64,000 bases of DNA from Streptomyces sp. NBC_00376 (GTDB lineage Bacteria; Actinomycetota; Actinomycetes; Streptomycetales; Streptomycetaceae), in the NCBI RefSeq assembly GCF_036077095.1, contig NZ_CP107960.1:2542001-2606000 (forward strand), given 5' to 3'. The position numbers were made by a program, and so were the translations under genes. Position 1 is the first letter of the stretch; the number at the start of each line of letters is the position of its first letter. Shown piece by piece: positions 9,442-17,696 of the stretch. Under the pieces are notes generated by a model that made no database searches, was not told the origin of the DNA, and was given only the letters and a program-made list of their open reading frames with translations.

Positions 9442-12400
9442 GTGAGGCGAAGCAACGCGGGCTCCACGGCGCAGGAGCGGGGCAACTTCACGCCGCCACC
9501 GCGCGCTGCGGCGTCCTCCGCGGAGGCGTCCGACGCGACGGTGCCCGGTGGCAGCACGAGTCGGCTGTCGCCGCGCAACTGGCGGGTACCCACCCGGCTC
9601 AACGCGATTCTCCTGATCCCCGTCCTGGTCGGCCTGGTCATGGGCGGATTCCAGGTGAAGGGGTCGATCGACACCTGGCGCGAGGCGCAGGACGCCGAGA
9701 AGACCGCGCTCATCGTGCGCGCGGCCGCCGAGTACGGCCAGGCGCTGCTCAACGAGCGTGACCTCTCCGCCCAGCCCCTGCTGTCCAACAAGCGGAACGC
9801 CGACATCATCGCGGAGGTCCGGGCCACCACCGACGCCGCCGCGGACAAGTTCGACGCGGCCGTGAAGGACATGCCGAAGAAGCAGGGCCTGGAGCGGCGC
9901 CTTCAGCTGTTCCAGCTGGAGGAGCCCACCCTTCCCGAGCTGCGCAAGGCCGCCTTCGCCGAGGGCATGGACCCGGTGAAGACGGAGGAGGGCTACGTCA
10001 AGGTCCAGCACTCGCTGATGGAGTTCAGCAACGAGCTGGGTCTGGGCACCGGCAACATCACCGCCTACGGTCGTACGGTCTACGCGATCGAGCTCGCCAA
10101 GGCTGCAGAATCGCTTCAGCGCTCCATCGGCATGCACCTCCTGGTGCGTCCGAGCCAGGAGAGCGCCAAGTTCGACGCCCAGGTCAAGGCCTTCGGCTCG
10201 TACAACTACCTGGAGCAGATCGCGCTCGGCGAGTTCAACTCCGGCGGCACCGAGGCCGACGCGGCCCGGCTGAAGCAGGTCATGGTCGCCAAGGCCGAAG
10301 AGGGCGCGAAGGACCTGAAGCAGGCCAAGGAGGAGGCCGACGCCGCGGGGACCCCGTTCGTCGCCCCGCCCAGCATCGACGGCTCGGTCTTCGACGGCAT
10401 GGCCCAGCAGATCGGCCAGGGCAAGTCGCCCGAGAAGCTGGCCGCGAAGGGCATCACGCCGGAGACCTGGATGGCGGCCGCCACCGCCAAGTTCGACGGC
10501 TACACCACGGTCGAGGACGAGCTCGTCGACAAGGCGGTGACCGAGGCCGCGGACATCTCGTCCAGCGCCAAGAACGACGCCGTCATCAACGCCGCCGTCG
10601 TGGTCGTCGCCCTGCTGGCCGCCTTCGTCCTGGCCGGACTCATGGCCCGGCAGATGAGCCGCTCGATGCGCCAACTGCGCACCGCCGCCTTCGGGATAGC
10701 CGAGCAGCGGCTGCCGATGCTGGTCGACCAGCTCTCCCGGGCCGAACCGGGCCGGGTCGACACCCGCGTCCAGCCGATCCCGATCCACAGCCACGACGAG
10801 ATCGGCGAGGTCGCCCGCGCCTTCGACCAGGTGCACCGCGAGGCGGTCCGGCTGGCGGCCGAGCAGGCCATGCTCCGGGGCAACGTCAACGCGATCTTCA
10901 CCAATCTCTCGCGCCGCAACCAGTCGCTGATCGAGGGCCAGCTGACCCTCATCACCGACCTGGAGAACAACGAGGCCGACCCGGACCAGCTGGAGAACCT
11001 CTTCCGGCTGGACCACCTGGCCACCCGCATGCGCCGCAACGGCGAGAACCTCCTGGTCCTCGCCGGCGAGGAGCCCGGCCGCCGCTGGAACCAGCCCGTC
11101 CCGCTGGTCGACGTGCTCCGGGCCGCCGCCTCCGAGGTGGAGTCGTACGAGCGCATCGAGCTCGCCGGGGTGCCCGAGACCGAGATCCACGGCCAGTCGG
11201 TCACCGACCTCGTGCACCTGCTGGCCGAGCTGCTGGAGAACGCCACCACGTTCTCCTCGCCGCAGACCAAGGTGCGGGTCACCGCGACCCGGCTGCCCGA
11301 CAGCCGCGTGATGATCGAGATCCACGACAAGGGCATCGGGCTCACCGCCGAGGACTTCGCCGACATCAACCACAAGCTGGCCAACCCGCCGACCGTGGAC
11401 GCCGCGGTGTCGCAGCGGATGGGTCTGTTCGTGGTCGGCCGGCTCTCCGACCGGCACGGCATCCGGGTCCAGCTGCGCCCCTCGGGCGAGCAGGCCGGAA
11501 CCACCTCGCTGGTCATGCTGCCGGACGCGATCACCCACGGCGGCGGCGGCGAACCGTCCGCCGCGACGGACGACTTCACCGTCTCCTCGATCATTCCGGA
11601 GCAGCAGAGCTTCGAACAGCAGCCGTCCCCGCACATGCGCACGGCGGCGGAGCTCGGCTTCGACGACTCGCGCTACGAGCAGCCCTCGGCGGACGCGGCG
11701 CAGCTGGACCCGGTGGGCCGTTCGCTGATGCGTGAGGAGCGCCGGGCGGCGCTGGAGGCGCAGACGGCGAGCGGGCACCAGCAGTTCCCGCAGGAGCAGT
11801 ACGCCGACAACCAGTACGGGGACGGCGGGTACGCCGGGAACGGCTACGCCCAGGAGCCGCAGCAGGGTTCGCAGCAGGAGCAGTACGAGCAGGCTCCCCA
11901 GCAGGTCCCGCAGCAAGGGCAGTACGAGCAGGCTCCGTACCAGGGCGGCTACGAGCCCTACCAGGCCGATGCGGGCCTCGCCCAGCAGCCCGGCCAGGGT
12001 CTGCCCGGTGGTTATACGGAAGGCGCGTACGCGGCCGCTGAGGCCCCGCAGCCGTCCTACGAGGAGCAGTTCGCTCCCCAACCCCACCAGGACGACTGGC
12101 CGGATCAGGGCGCTTACCAGGACACGTACGAGCCTTCGGCGCCGGCGGAAGCGGAATCCTTCGCGAGCGCTCCCGCAGAGCCGCAGGAGCGCGTAGGCTT
12201 CGACCGTCCGGGGCCCACGCCCGACTCCGGTCCCGAGCTGACCGAAGCCGGTCTGCCGCGCCGGGGCGGTCAGCAGCACTGGCAGCCCACCGGCCGGGGC
12301 AACAGCCGGCCCGTCGCCGCGCAGCAACAGCGGCAGCGGGAGGAACCGCAGCAGGAGCCCGCTCAGGCGGGCGCGGACGGCTCCGACGACTGGCGCTCGG

Positions 12401-12657
12401 CCAACGACGAGCGCTGGGAGCGGGCCGAGAAGCTCCGGGAGCCCAAGGCGGGCGGGATCACCCCGTCCGGACTCCCCCGGCGGGTGCCCAAGGCCAATCT
12501 GGTCGAGGGCACGGCCGAGCAGACCTTGCAGGGCGGCCCCCAGGTTTCCCGTGCCCCCGAGGACGTCCGCGGCAGGTTGAGCAACCTGCGGCGGGGCGTG
12601 CTGCGGGGACGCAGCGCGGGTTCGGACGACAGTAATACCTACAACCAGGAGCGTTAG
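9442..12657 (+). CDS. cvnA: CvnA-type sensor kinase-like protein, conservon copy 2
   Basis: A 1071-residue paralogue of the first CvnA with the same order: a short N-terminal tail, transmembrane segment (LNAILLIPVLVGLVMGG), helical sensor region, second membrane segment (VVVVALLAAFVLAGLMA), HAMP, DHp-like LDHLATRMRRNGENLL, HATPase with LLAELLENATTFSS and KGIGLTAED, then a Gln/Pro/Tyr-rich tail ending LPRRVPKANLVEGTA. The sensor and tail have diverged strongly from copy 1 while the catalytic core is close, so the two probably answer different cues. GTG start at 9442 with GAGAGG upstream. It ends one base before cvnB2. Confidence 0.92.
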   Translation: MRRSNAGSTAQERGNFTPPPRAAASSAEASDATVPGGSTSRLSPRNWRVPTRLNAILLIPVLVGLVMGGFQVKGSIDTWREAQDAEKTALIVRAAAEYGQALLNERDLSAQPLLSNKRNADIIAEVRATTDAAADKFDAAVKDMPKKQGLERRLQLFQLEEPTLPELRKAAFAEGMDPVKTEEGYVKVQHSLMEFSNELGLGTGNITAYGRTVYAIELAKAAESLQRSIGMHLLVRPSQESAKFDAQVKAFGSYNYLEQIALGEFNSGGTEADAARLKQVMVAKAEEGAKDLKQAKEEADAAGTPFVAPPSIDGSVFDGMAQQIGQGKSPEKLAAKGITPETWMAAATAKFDGYTTVEDELVDKAVTEAADISSSAKNDAVINAAVVVVALLAAFVLAGLMARQMSRSMRQLRTAAFGIAEQRLPMLVDQLSRAEPGRVDTRVQPIPIHSHDEIGEVARAFDQVHREAVRLAAEQAMLRGNVNAIFTNLSRRNQSLIEGQLTLITDLENNEADPDQLENLFRLDHLATRMRRNGENLLVLAGEEPGRRWNQPVPLVDVLRAAASEVESYERIELAGVPETEIHGQSVTDLVHLLAELLENATTFSSPQTKVRVTATRLPDSRVMIEIHDKGIGLTAEDFADINHKLANPPTVDAAVSQRMGLFVVGRLSDRHGIRVQLRPSGEQAGTTSLVMLPDAITHGGGGEPSAATDDFTVSSIIPEQQSFEQQPSPHMRTAAELGFDDSRYEQPSADAAQLDPVGRSLMREERRAALEAQTASGHQQFPQEQYADNQYGDGGYAGNGYAQEPQQGSQQEQYEQAPQQVPQQGQYEQAPYQGGYEPYQADAGLAQQPGQGLPGGYTEGAYAAAEAPQPSYEEQFAPQPHQDDWPDQGAYQDTYEPSAPAEAESFASAPAEPQERVGFDRPGPTPDSGPELTEAGLPRRGGQQHWQPTGRGNSRPVAAQQQRQREEPQQEPAQAGADGSDDWRSANDERWERAEKLREPKAGGITPSGLPRRVPKANLVEGTAEQTLQGGPQVSRAPEDVRGRLSNLRRGVLRGRSAGSDDSNTYNQER

Positions 12658-12658
12658 T

Positions 12659-13081
12659 GTGAGCCCGATGAGCCAGGCGGCGCAGAATCTGAACTGGTTG
12701 ATCACCAACTTCGTGGACAACACCCCCGGGGTGTCGCACACGGTGGTGGTCTCCGCCGACGGACTCCTGCTGGCCATGTCCGAGGGATTCCCCCGTGACC
12801 GCGCCGACCAGCTGGCGGCCGTCGCCTCCGGGCTGACCTCGCTGACCGCGGGTGCTTCGCGGATCTTCGAGGGCGGCGCGGTGAATCAGACAGTTGTGGA
12901 GATGGAACGCGGATTCCTCTTCATCATGTCCATTTCCGACGGATCTTCACTTGCCGTTCTCGCACATCCGGACGCCGATATCGGTCTGGTTGGGTACGAA
13001 ATGGCACTTCTCGTCGACCGTGCGGGCAGTGTCCTCACCCCGGACCTCCGTGCTGAACTGCAGGGAAGTCTTCTTAACTAA
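12659..13081 (+). CDS. cvnB: CvnB roadblock/LC7 protein, conservon copy 2
   Basis: 140 residues, nearly identical to the copy-1 CvnB over the whole length. Start is GTG at 12659, one base after the cvnA2 stop, with AGGAG upstream. Residue 126 onward reads VLTPDLRAELQGSLLN. Expected to bind the GTPase CvnD as an MglB-type partner. The 5' third is almost identical to copy 1 in DNA, whereas the 3' part (from about 12890) has many synonymous changes and uses more A/T at third positions, a mosaic pattern. Confidence 0.92.
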   Translation: MSPMSQAAQNLNWLITNFVDNTPGVSHTVVVSADGLLLAMSEGFPRDRADQLAAVASGLTSLTAGASRIFEGGAVNQTVVEMERGFLFIMSISDGSSLAVLAHPDADIGLVGYEMALLVDRAGSVLTPDLRAELQGSLLN

Positions 13082-13170
13082 TAGACAGACAGTGCGTTTC
13101 GCGCCACCGGGCCATAAGGTGCGTTGGCGCGGACCCACTGGGATCGGGACCGGTAGTCGGAGGAGGAATC

Positions 13171-13797
13171 GTGGACACACCCCAGGGCGGACACCCGTAC
13201 AACGGTGGCCGGCAGGTACCGGGTGAGCACGGGGACAACCGGTTCAACTTCCCCTCCGCACCCAGCGGACACGGCGCCCAGCAGCCTTACCGGCCCTATC
13301 AGCAGCAGCCGCAGCAGCCCCCGCGGCCGCCGCACGACGCCCAGCAGGGTTCCGGGTGGCCCACGCAGCGTCCGTACCGCTACAACTCGCCCCAGGCGCC
13401 CCGTATCCAGCCGGTCCAGCCGCGGCAGACCCCCGAGCCTGCCGCGCCCGCCGCGCACAATCCGCTGGTTCGTCCGTACGCCATGACCGGCGGCCGGACC
13501 CGACCGCGCTACCAACTCGCCATTGAGGCGTTGGTCAGTACCACGGCCGATCCGTCCCGGCTGCAAGGGCAGTTGCCCGAGCACCAGCGGATCTGCCGGC
13601 TGTGCTTCGAGATCAAGTCGGTCGCCGAGATTTCGGCACTGCTCTCGATCCCGCTCGGCGTTGCCCGGATCCTCGTAGCCGACCTGGCAGAGGCCGGACT
13701 CGTCGCTATCCATCAGCCCGGCGGCGACGAGTCCGCCGGCGGCCAGCCAGATGTGACACTGCTCGAAAGGGTGCTCAGTGGACTTCGCAAGCTCTAG
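13171..13797 (+). CDS. cvnC: CvnC DUF742 protein with Pro/Gln-rich N-terminus, copy 2
   Basis: A 208-residue DUF742 protein. The conserved domain begins around residue 105 at LVRPYAMTGGRTRPRYQL and ends LLERVLSGLRKL. Before it lie about 100 low-complexity residues rich in Gln, Pro, Tyr and Gly, absent from copy 1. GTG start at 13171 has a perfect GGAGGAA site. It overlaps cvnD2 by 20 nt, as in copy 1. Confidence 0.92.
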   Translation: MDTPQGGHPYNGGRQVPGEHGDNRFNFPSAPSGHGAQQPYRPYQQQPQQPPRPPHDAQQGSGWPTQRPYRYNSPQAPRIQPVQPRQTPEPAAPAAHNPLVRPYAMTGGRTRPRYQLAIEALVSTTADPSRLQGQLPEHQRICRLCFEIKSVAEISALLSIPLGVARILVADLAEAGLVAIHQPGGDESAGGQPDVTLLERVLSGLRKL

Positions 13798-14359
13798 CGG
13801 CGGAGCAGCCCGCTCCACTACCTCGGCGAAGATCGTGGTGGCAGGGGGCTTCGGCGTGGGTAAGACCACGTTCGTCGGTGCCGTCTCGGAGATCAATCCG
13901 CTGCGCACCGAAGCCGTGATGACGTCCGCCTCCGCGGGCATCGACGACCTGACGCACACCGGGGACAAGACCACCACGACGGTGGCGATGGACTTCGGTC
14001 GTATCACCCTGGACCAGGACCTGATCCTGTACCTCTTCGGTACGCCCGGTCAGGACCGTTTCTGGTTCATGTGGGACGACCTGGTCCGCGGCGCCATCGG
14101 CGCCGTCGTCCTCGTCGACACCCGCCGCCTCGCCGACTGCTTCCCCGCCGTCGACTACTTCGAGAACAGCGGCCTCCCGTTCGTCATCGCCCTCAACGGC
14201 TTCGACGGACACCAGCCCTACACCCCCGACGAGGTCCGCGAAGCCCTCCAGATCGGCCCGGACACGCCGATCCTGACGACGGACGCGCGGCACCGCGCGG
14301 ACGCCAAGAGTGCGCTGATCACGCTCGTGGAGCACGCCCTCATGGCGCGCCTGCGGTAG
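13778..14359 (+). CDS. cvnD: CvnD GTPase, conservon copy 2
   Basis: 193 residues, near-identical to the other CvnD. P-loop GGFGVGKT, LFGTPGQDRFW and ALNGFDG are all kept. The differences are conservative: Ala/Ser near residue 13, TGD for TGG, Leu/Ile, Ala/Gly and a C-terminal Arg for Lys. The near identity of B and D proteins from both copies suggests that they could interchange partners. The gene ends in front of a strong convergent hairpin. Confidence 0.94.
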   Translation: MDFASSSGGAARSTTSAKIVVAGGFGVGKTTFVGAVSEINPLRTEAVMTSASAGIDDLTHTGDKTTTTVAMDFGRITLDQDLILYLFGTPGQDRFWFMWDDLVRGAIGAVVLVDTRRLADCFPAVDYFENSGLPFVIALNGFDGHQPYTPDEVREALQIGPDTPILTTDARHRADAKSALITLVEHALMARLR

Positions 14360-14382
14360 GGCCCCACGGTCCGGACACACGG

Positions 14383-14419
14383 AAGGGCCCCGCACTCCCG
14401 AAGGAGTGCGGGGCCCTTT
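14383..14419. terminator. Bidirectional terminator between cvnD2 and accE
   Basis: A perfect 16-bp stem AAGGGCCCCGCACTCC / GGAGTGCGGGGCCCTT with a CGAA loop, flanked by A and T runs on the two sides. It lies between convergent cvnD2 (stop 14359) and accE (stop 14433), so it can serve both. Confidence 0.9.
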
Positions 14420-14432
14420 CGCGCGTGGTGTG

Positions 14433-14636
14433 TCAGCCCTGCCAGGAGTGCGGGGCGCGGAAGCCCGGCGTGCGTTCCAGGCGGCGCCAGCCGGCGGTGT
14501 TGCGGCCCCGGTGGGCGGGGGGCGTGGCGGGCTGGGCCGCGGCGCGGGCGAGCAGGACCGCGGTTATCGCGGCCAGTTCCTCGGGGTCGGCAAGGCCCTT
14601 CTCGACGCGCAGCACGGACTCGGCAGCAGTGCTCAT
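14433..14636 (-). CDS. accE: Acyl-CoA carboxylase epsilon subunit
   Basis: A 67-residue protein, the small epsilon subunit specific to actinobacterial acyl-CoA carboxylases, which helps hold alpha and beta subunits together. Typical are the N-terminal helix VEKGLADPEELAAITAVL and the C-terminal WRRLERTPGFRAPHSWQ. It follows accB after 66 bp on the same strand. Confidence 0.92.
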   Translation of the reverse strand: MSTAAESVLRVEKGLADPEELAAITAVLLARAAAQPATPPAHRGRNTAGWRRLERTPGFRAPHSWQG

Positions 14637-14702
14637 GGGTTGTTTCTCCGTCTTCTCGGCAGGTCTTCGCGGGCTCGGCAGGGGTGCTGCGCGGTGTGCG
14701 GA

Positions 14703-16286
14703 CTACTGCGGGGGGTTGCCGTGCTTGCGGGACGGCAGGTCTGCGTGCTTGGAACGGAGCATGGCGAGCGAGGCGATCAGCACCTCGCGGGTCTCGGCGG
14801 GGTCGATGACGTCGTCGACCAGGCCTCGCTCGGCTGCGTAGTACGGATGCATCAGTTCCGCCTTGTACTCCTTGACCATGCGCTTGCGCATGGCTTCCGG
14901 GTCCTCGGCGTCGGCGATCTGCCGACGGAAGATGACGTTGGCGGCGCCCTCGGCGCCCATCACCGCGATCTCGTTGGTCGGCCAGGCGTACGTCAGGTCC
15001 GCACCGATGGACTGGCTGTCCATCACGATGTACGCACCGCCGTAGGCCTTGCGCAGGATCAGCGAGATCCTCGGCACCGTGGCGTTGCAGTACGCGTAGA
15101 GCAGCTTCGCACCGTGCCGAATGATTCCACCGTGCTCCTGATCGACCCCGGGCAGAAAGCCGGGTACGTCCAAAAGAGTGATGATGGGAATGTTGAATGC
15201 ATCACACATCTGGACGAAGCGGGCCGCCTTCTCGGAAGCCTCGATGTCCAGGACGCCGGCCAGGGTCTGCGGCTGGTTGGCGACGATGCCGACGACCTGG
15301 CCGTCCATCCGGGCCAGGGCGCAGACGATGTTGCGGGCCCAGCGCTCGTGGATCTCCAGGTAGTCGCCGTCGTCGACGAGCTCCTCGATGACCTTGTGCA
15401 TGTCGTACGGGCGGTTGCCGTCGGCCGGGACCAGGTCGAGCAGGACGTCGCCGCGCCGGTCGGCGGGGTCGTCGCTCGCGGCGGTCGGCGGGTTCTCGCG
15501 GTTGTTGGAGGGCAGCATCCCGATCAGGTAGCGGACCTCGGCGATGCAGGTCTCCTCGTCGTCGTACGCGAAGTGCGCGACGCCCGAGGTCTCGGCGTGC
15601 ACGTCCGCGCCGCCGAGCCCGTTCTGGGTGATCTCCTCACCGGTGACCGCCTTCACGACGTCCGGTCCGGTGATGAACATCTGGGAGGTCTCGCGGACCA
15701 TGAACACGAAGTCGGTCAGCGCCGGGCTGTACGCCGCGCCGCCCGCGCACGGGCCGAGCATCACGCTGATCTGCGGGATCACGCCCGAGGCCCGGGTGTT
15801 GCGCTGGAAAATGCCGCCGTACCCGGCGAGCGCGGAGACGCCCTCCTGGATACGGGCGCCGGCGCCGTCGTTCAGCGAGACCAGCGGGGCACCGGCCGAG
15901 ATGGCCATGTCCATGATCTTGTGGATCTTCGTGGCGTGGGCCTCGCCCAGCGCACCGCCGAAGATCCGGAAGTCGTGCGCGTACACGAAGACCGTGCGGC
16001 CCTCGACCGTGCCCCAGCCGGTGATGACACCGTCGGTGTACGGCTTCTTCTCCTCCAGGCCGAACCCCGTGGCCCGGTGCCGGCGCAGCTGCTCGACCTC
16101 CTTGAACGAACCCTCGTCCAGGAGCAGCGCGATGCGCTCACGCGCCGTCAGCTTGCCCTTGGCGTGCTGCGCCTCGGTCGCCCGGTCACTCGGTCCGCGA
16201 CGGGCCTGCTCACGCAGCGCCAGCAGTTCGGCCACCCGGCCACGGGTGTCGCTCGGCTCGCCCGGGGTTTCGTCCACAACGGTCAT
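14703..16286 (-). CDS. accB: Acetyl/propionyl-CoA carboxylase beta subunit
   Basis: A 527-residue carboxyltransferase that moves CO2 from biotin to acetyl- or propionyl-CoA, giving malonyl- or methylmalonyl-CoA for fatty acid and polyketide synthesis. Visible signatures are KGKLTARERIALLLDEGSF at the N-terminus, SLNDGAGARIQEGVSALAGYG, MLGPCAGGAAYSPALTDF (oxyanion-hole Gly pair) and the C-terminal-half GFLPGVDQEHGGIIRHGAKLL, KAYGGAYIVM and TYAWPTNEIAVMGAEGA. The biotinylated alpha subunit is not in this window. Start is ATG at 16286. Confidence 0.96.
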   Translation of the reverse strand: MTVVDETPGEPSDTRGRVAELLALREQARRGPSDRATEAQHAKGKLTARERIALLLDEGSFKEVEQLRRHRATGFGLEEKKPYTDGVITGWGTVEGRTVFVYAHDFRIFGGALGEAHATKIHKIMDMAISAGAPLVSLNDGAGARIQEGVSALAGYGGIFQRNTRASGVIPQISVMLGPCAGGAAYSPALTDFVFMVRETSQMFITGPDVVKAVTGEEITQNGLGGADVHAETSGVAHFAYDDEETCIAEVRYLIGMLPSNNRENPPTAASDDPADRRGDVLLDLVPADGNRPYDMHKVIEELVDDGDYLEIHERWARNIVCALARMDGQVVGIVANQPQTLAGVLDIEASEKAARFVQMCDAFNIPIITLLDVPGFLPGVDQEHGGIIRHGAKLLYAYCNATVPRISLILRKAYGGAYIVMDSQSIGADLTYAWPTNEIAVMGAEGAANVIFRRQIADAEDPEAMRKRMVKEYKAELMHPYYAAERGLVDDVIDPAETREVLIASLAMLRSKHADLPSRKHGNPPQ

Positions 16287-16413
16287 GTACCGACCCTACG
16301 AAGCCGGGCAAGCAAATCCTGCCGTCGACTCCGTACAGTCTCGTGACCCGTTTCCTGGTGGAGCCCAACAGAACCCGGACGGCGTGCAGGCGAAGTACCA
16401 GCCAGTACGGGGC

Positions 16414-16440
16414 AGTCTTTGTGCGAGTCCGACAAAGACT
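16414..16440. promoter_or_regulatory. Inverted repeat upstream of accB, touching the end of the SBP gene
   Basis: AGTCTTTGT and ACAAAGACT form a perfect 9-bp inverted repeat around a 9-base loop. It lies about 130 bp upstream of the accB start and reaches the stop of the solute-binding-protein gene, so it may be an operator for accB or a terminator for the operon. I cannot decide from sequence. The remaining bases 16287-16413 show no gene. Confidence 0.35.
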
Positions 16441-17696
16441 CACTGTGGTCTGCTGCACACCCCTGTCAGCCTCCGGGTGTCGTCCGGTTGGGCCTCCTGG
16501 ACCCGTTGGACGTCGGCGAGCCGGGGTCGCACCGGGGCGTCGGGGTGGGCCATGGTCAGCAGCACCGCCTCGTAGAAGGCGTCCCGCACGGCGGCGGGCA
16601 TCACATCGGAGGCGTCCAGGCAGAGCGGCACCCGCTGGTCGGTGAGGCGGTCGCTGATCTGCTTCTCGACGGTCCCCTTCGGGGCAGGCACGCGGAAGTT
16701 CGGCGAGAATACCCCGGCCCGGCGGCCCCACTCCTGCTGGGCCCCGCGCGAGGTGAGCCGGGTGAGCAGATCACGGGCCTGTGCGGAGTCGCCGAAGAGC
16801 ACGGCGAAGTCGGCGGACACCTCGCGGCCCTTGAGCCCGCGGCCTTTGAGCCCGGGGCCCGAGGGCAGCAGCGGCGCGGAGTCCGTGACGGCGGCCTGCC
16901 CGCTGCGGTCCCGGTAGAAGAACCGGGCGAAGGAGCCCTGGTGCTCCAGCTCACATTTCTTGGTTTCGTCGAAGAGCAGCCCGTGCCCGCCGGGCTCTCC
17001 CCGGTGGTCTTCGCGCATGGCCCGGCCGGCGGCTTCCGCGTCCTGGGCCAGCAGTCCGGCCCACAGGCTCCAGGCGCCGACGAGCCGGTCGTCCGTCCAC
17101 TCCAGGCCCCCGGTCGCCCAGCGCTCGTACAGCACCGGGCCCGCATTCTGCAGGATCAGGTCCTCGATCCAGTCGCTGCCCGGCCAGCCGGACGCGCCGT
17201 CGTCGCCCATGCCGATGCACCAGGAGGCGAGCGACGCGGGGCGGGCCGGCGGCGGGCTGCCCTTGCGGTACCAGACGAGGGACTTGAGGTCGGCCTTGAG
17301 CGGCACCCAGAGATTGGCCTCTATGCCCTTCGCCTCCGGCTGCCAGGGTCTGCCGTACTTCGCGGCCGCGCCCTTGCCGCCCAGCGGGCGCAGCCGCCCC
17401 TCCGCGGCGTACTCGACGAGGTCCCCGACGCCGGGCAGGATCGCGATGTCGGGCGGATTGCCGGCCTGCACGGCGGCGAGCAGGACCTCCCGGGTGGCGG
17501 CGGTGCCCTGGTAGGTGTACGGGGTGCCCAGGGTGTCCAGGACCGCCTTGAAGTGCGTCTCCTGTATGTCGGTCCACGGCCCGAGGATCGTCACCCTCGG
17601 CTGTTCGTCGCTGCCGCCGGGTGCGGCGAGCCCGCAGCCCGCCGCGGTCAGCGCCAGGCACAGCAGGAGCAGGAGTGCCCGGGCACGCACCGTCAT
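16440..17696 (-). CDS. Extracellular solute-binding lipoprotein
   Basis: A 418-residue secreted lipoprotein. The N-terminus MTVRARALLLLLCLALTAAG ends in a lipobox with Cys at residue 21. The body resembles family-1 type ABC solute-binding proteins: VTILGPWTD at the start, PPDIAILPGVGDLVEYAAEGRL, then LVWYRKG and WCIGMGDDGASGWPGSDWIEDL. No permease or ATPase lies nearby. Instead the gene ends a five-gene operon with a membrane protein, a VWA protein, a PknG-like kinase and a protease. ATG start at 17696 overlaps the upstream stop (ATGA). By analogy with mycobacterial GlnH it may sense a ligand for the kinase rather than import it; that is inference. Confidence 0.85.
   Translation of the reverse strand: MTVRARALLLLLCLALTAAGCGLAAPGGSDEQPRVTILGPWTDIQETHFKAVLDTLGTPYTYQGTAATREVLLAAVQAGNPPDIAILPGVGDLVEYAAEGRLRPLGGKGAAAKYGRPWQPEAKGIEANLWVPLKADLKSLVWYRKGSPPPARPASLASWCIGMGDDGASGWPGSDWIEDLILQNAGPVLYERWATGGLEWTDDRLVGAWSLWAGLLAQDAEAAGRAMREDHRGEPGGHGLLFDETKKCELEHQGSFARFFYRDRSGQAAVTDSAPLLPSGPGLKGRGLKGREVSADFAVLFGDSAQARDLLTRLTSRGAQQEWGRRAGVFSPNFRVPAPKGTVEKQISDRLTDQRVPLCLDASDVMPAAVRDAFYEAVLLTMAHPDAPVRPRLADVQRVQEAQPDDTRRLTGVCSRPQ

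Noticed and set aside
11880..11960. Gln-rich tandem units in cvnA2 suggesting a CRISPR-like or satellite array
   Set aside because: They are imperfect codon-level repeats in the low-complexity tail of CvnA2; no spacers or conserved repeats. No CRISPR array was seen anywhere in the window.
9244..12777. 1177-codon minus-strand frame across cvnA2
   Set aside because: Same reason; it even reads the terminator and the start of cvnB2 as protein.
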